Under the pieces are notes generated by a model. That model was not told the DNA's origin and did no database searches. It worked only from the letters and a program-made list of their open reading frames with translations. Below are positions 5,771 through 5,781 of a stretch of 5,781 nucleotides of DNA, piece by piece (positions within the stretch are counted from its first letter, which is position 1; every line of letters begins with the position of its first letter). The translations under genes and the position numbers were made by a program. This stretch comes from Planctomycetaceae bacterium (GTDB taxonomy: Bacteria; Planctomycetota; Planctomycetia; Pirellulales; UBA1268), in NCBI GenBank assembly GCA_003509235.1, contig DONH01000267.1, positions 1 through 5,781 of the forward strand, read 5' to 3'.

Positions 5771-5781
5771 GTGTGACTTTG

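Overview
The window is about 5.8 kb of moderate-GC bacterial chromosome. It most resembles the Planctomycetota. The evidence is a secreted 3-keto-disaccharide hydrolase (DUF1080) protein, a family greatly expanded in that phylum and its relatives, few Shine-Dalgarno sites ahead of the main genes, and single genes on alternating strands. This placement is an inference from family content, not from a marker gene. No tRNA, rRNA gene, insertion sequence, CRISPR array or phage gene is visible.

Layout, left to right. (1) The first 34 codons of a minus-strand membrane-anchored protein run off the left edge (1-103). It has a clear Shine-Dalgarno site, and its gene lies just downstream of the next one on the same strand. 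(2) A minus-strand secreted DUF1080 protein (180-1013). (3) A divergent intergenic region of 287 bp. (4) A long plus-strand patatin-like phospholipase (1301-3385), with an N-terminal catalytic domain, one membrane segment and an unrecognised C-terminal domain of about 250 residues. (5) A minus-strand MFS transporter (3336-4730), whose 3' end overlaps the patatin gene tail to tail by 50 bp. (6) A 383-bp leader or intergenic region (4731-5113). (7) A minus-strand thiopurine S-methyltransferase-family protein (5114-5740).

The leader ahead of the MFS gene is the most unusual part. Read on the minus strand it holds, in order: a GGCGGCAGT segment, an exceptionally long Shine-Dalgarno sequence (AAAGGAGGTGATCCAG, complementary to the canonical 16S rRNA 3' end over 16 nt), a 16-codon ORF starting with GTG at ideal spacing, and a strong intrinsic terminator ending 17 bp before the MFS start codon. 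The upstream GGCGGCAGT is exactly complementary to nine bases of the terminator's 5' arm, so a competing antiterminator can be drawn. This is the layout of a ribosome-controlled attenuator ahead of an efflux gene. The simpler alternative is that the hairpin just ends the methyltransferase transcript and the MFS gene has its own promoter.

The genes do not form an obvious single pathway. The methyltransferase and the MFS transporter share a strand and could form a detoxification pair (modify and export), but that is inference only. The patatin protein could be a membrane-tethered lipase controlled by its outer domain.
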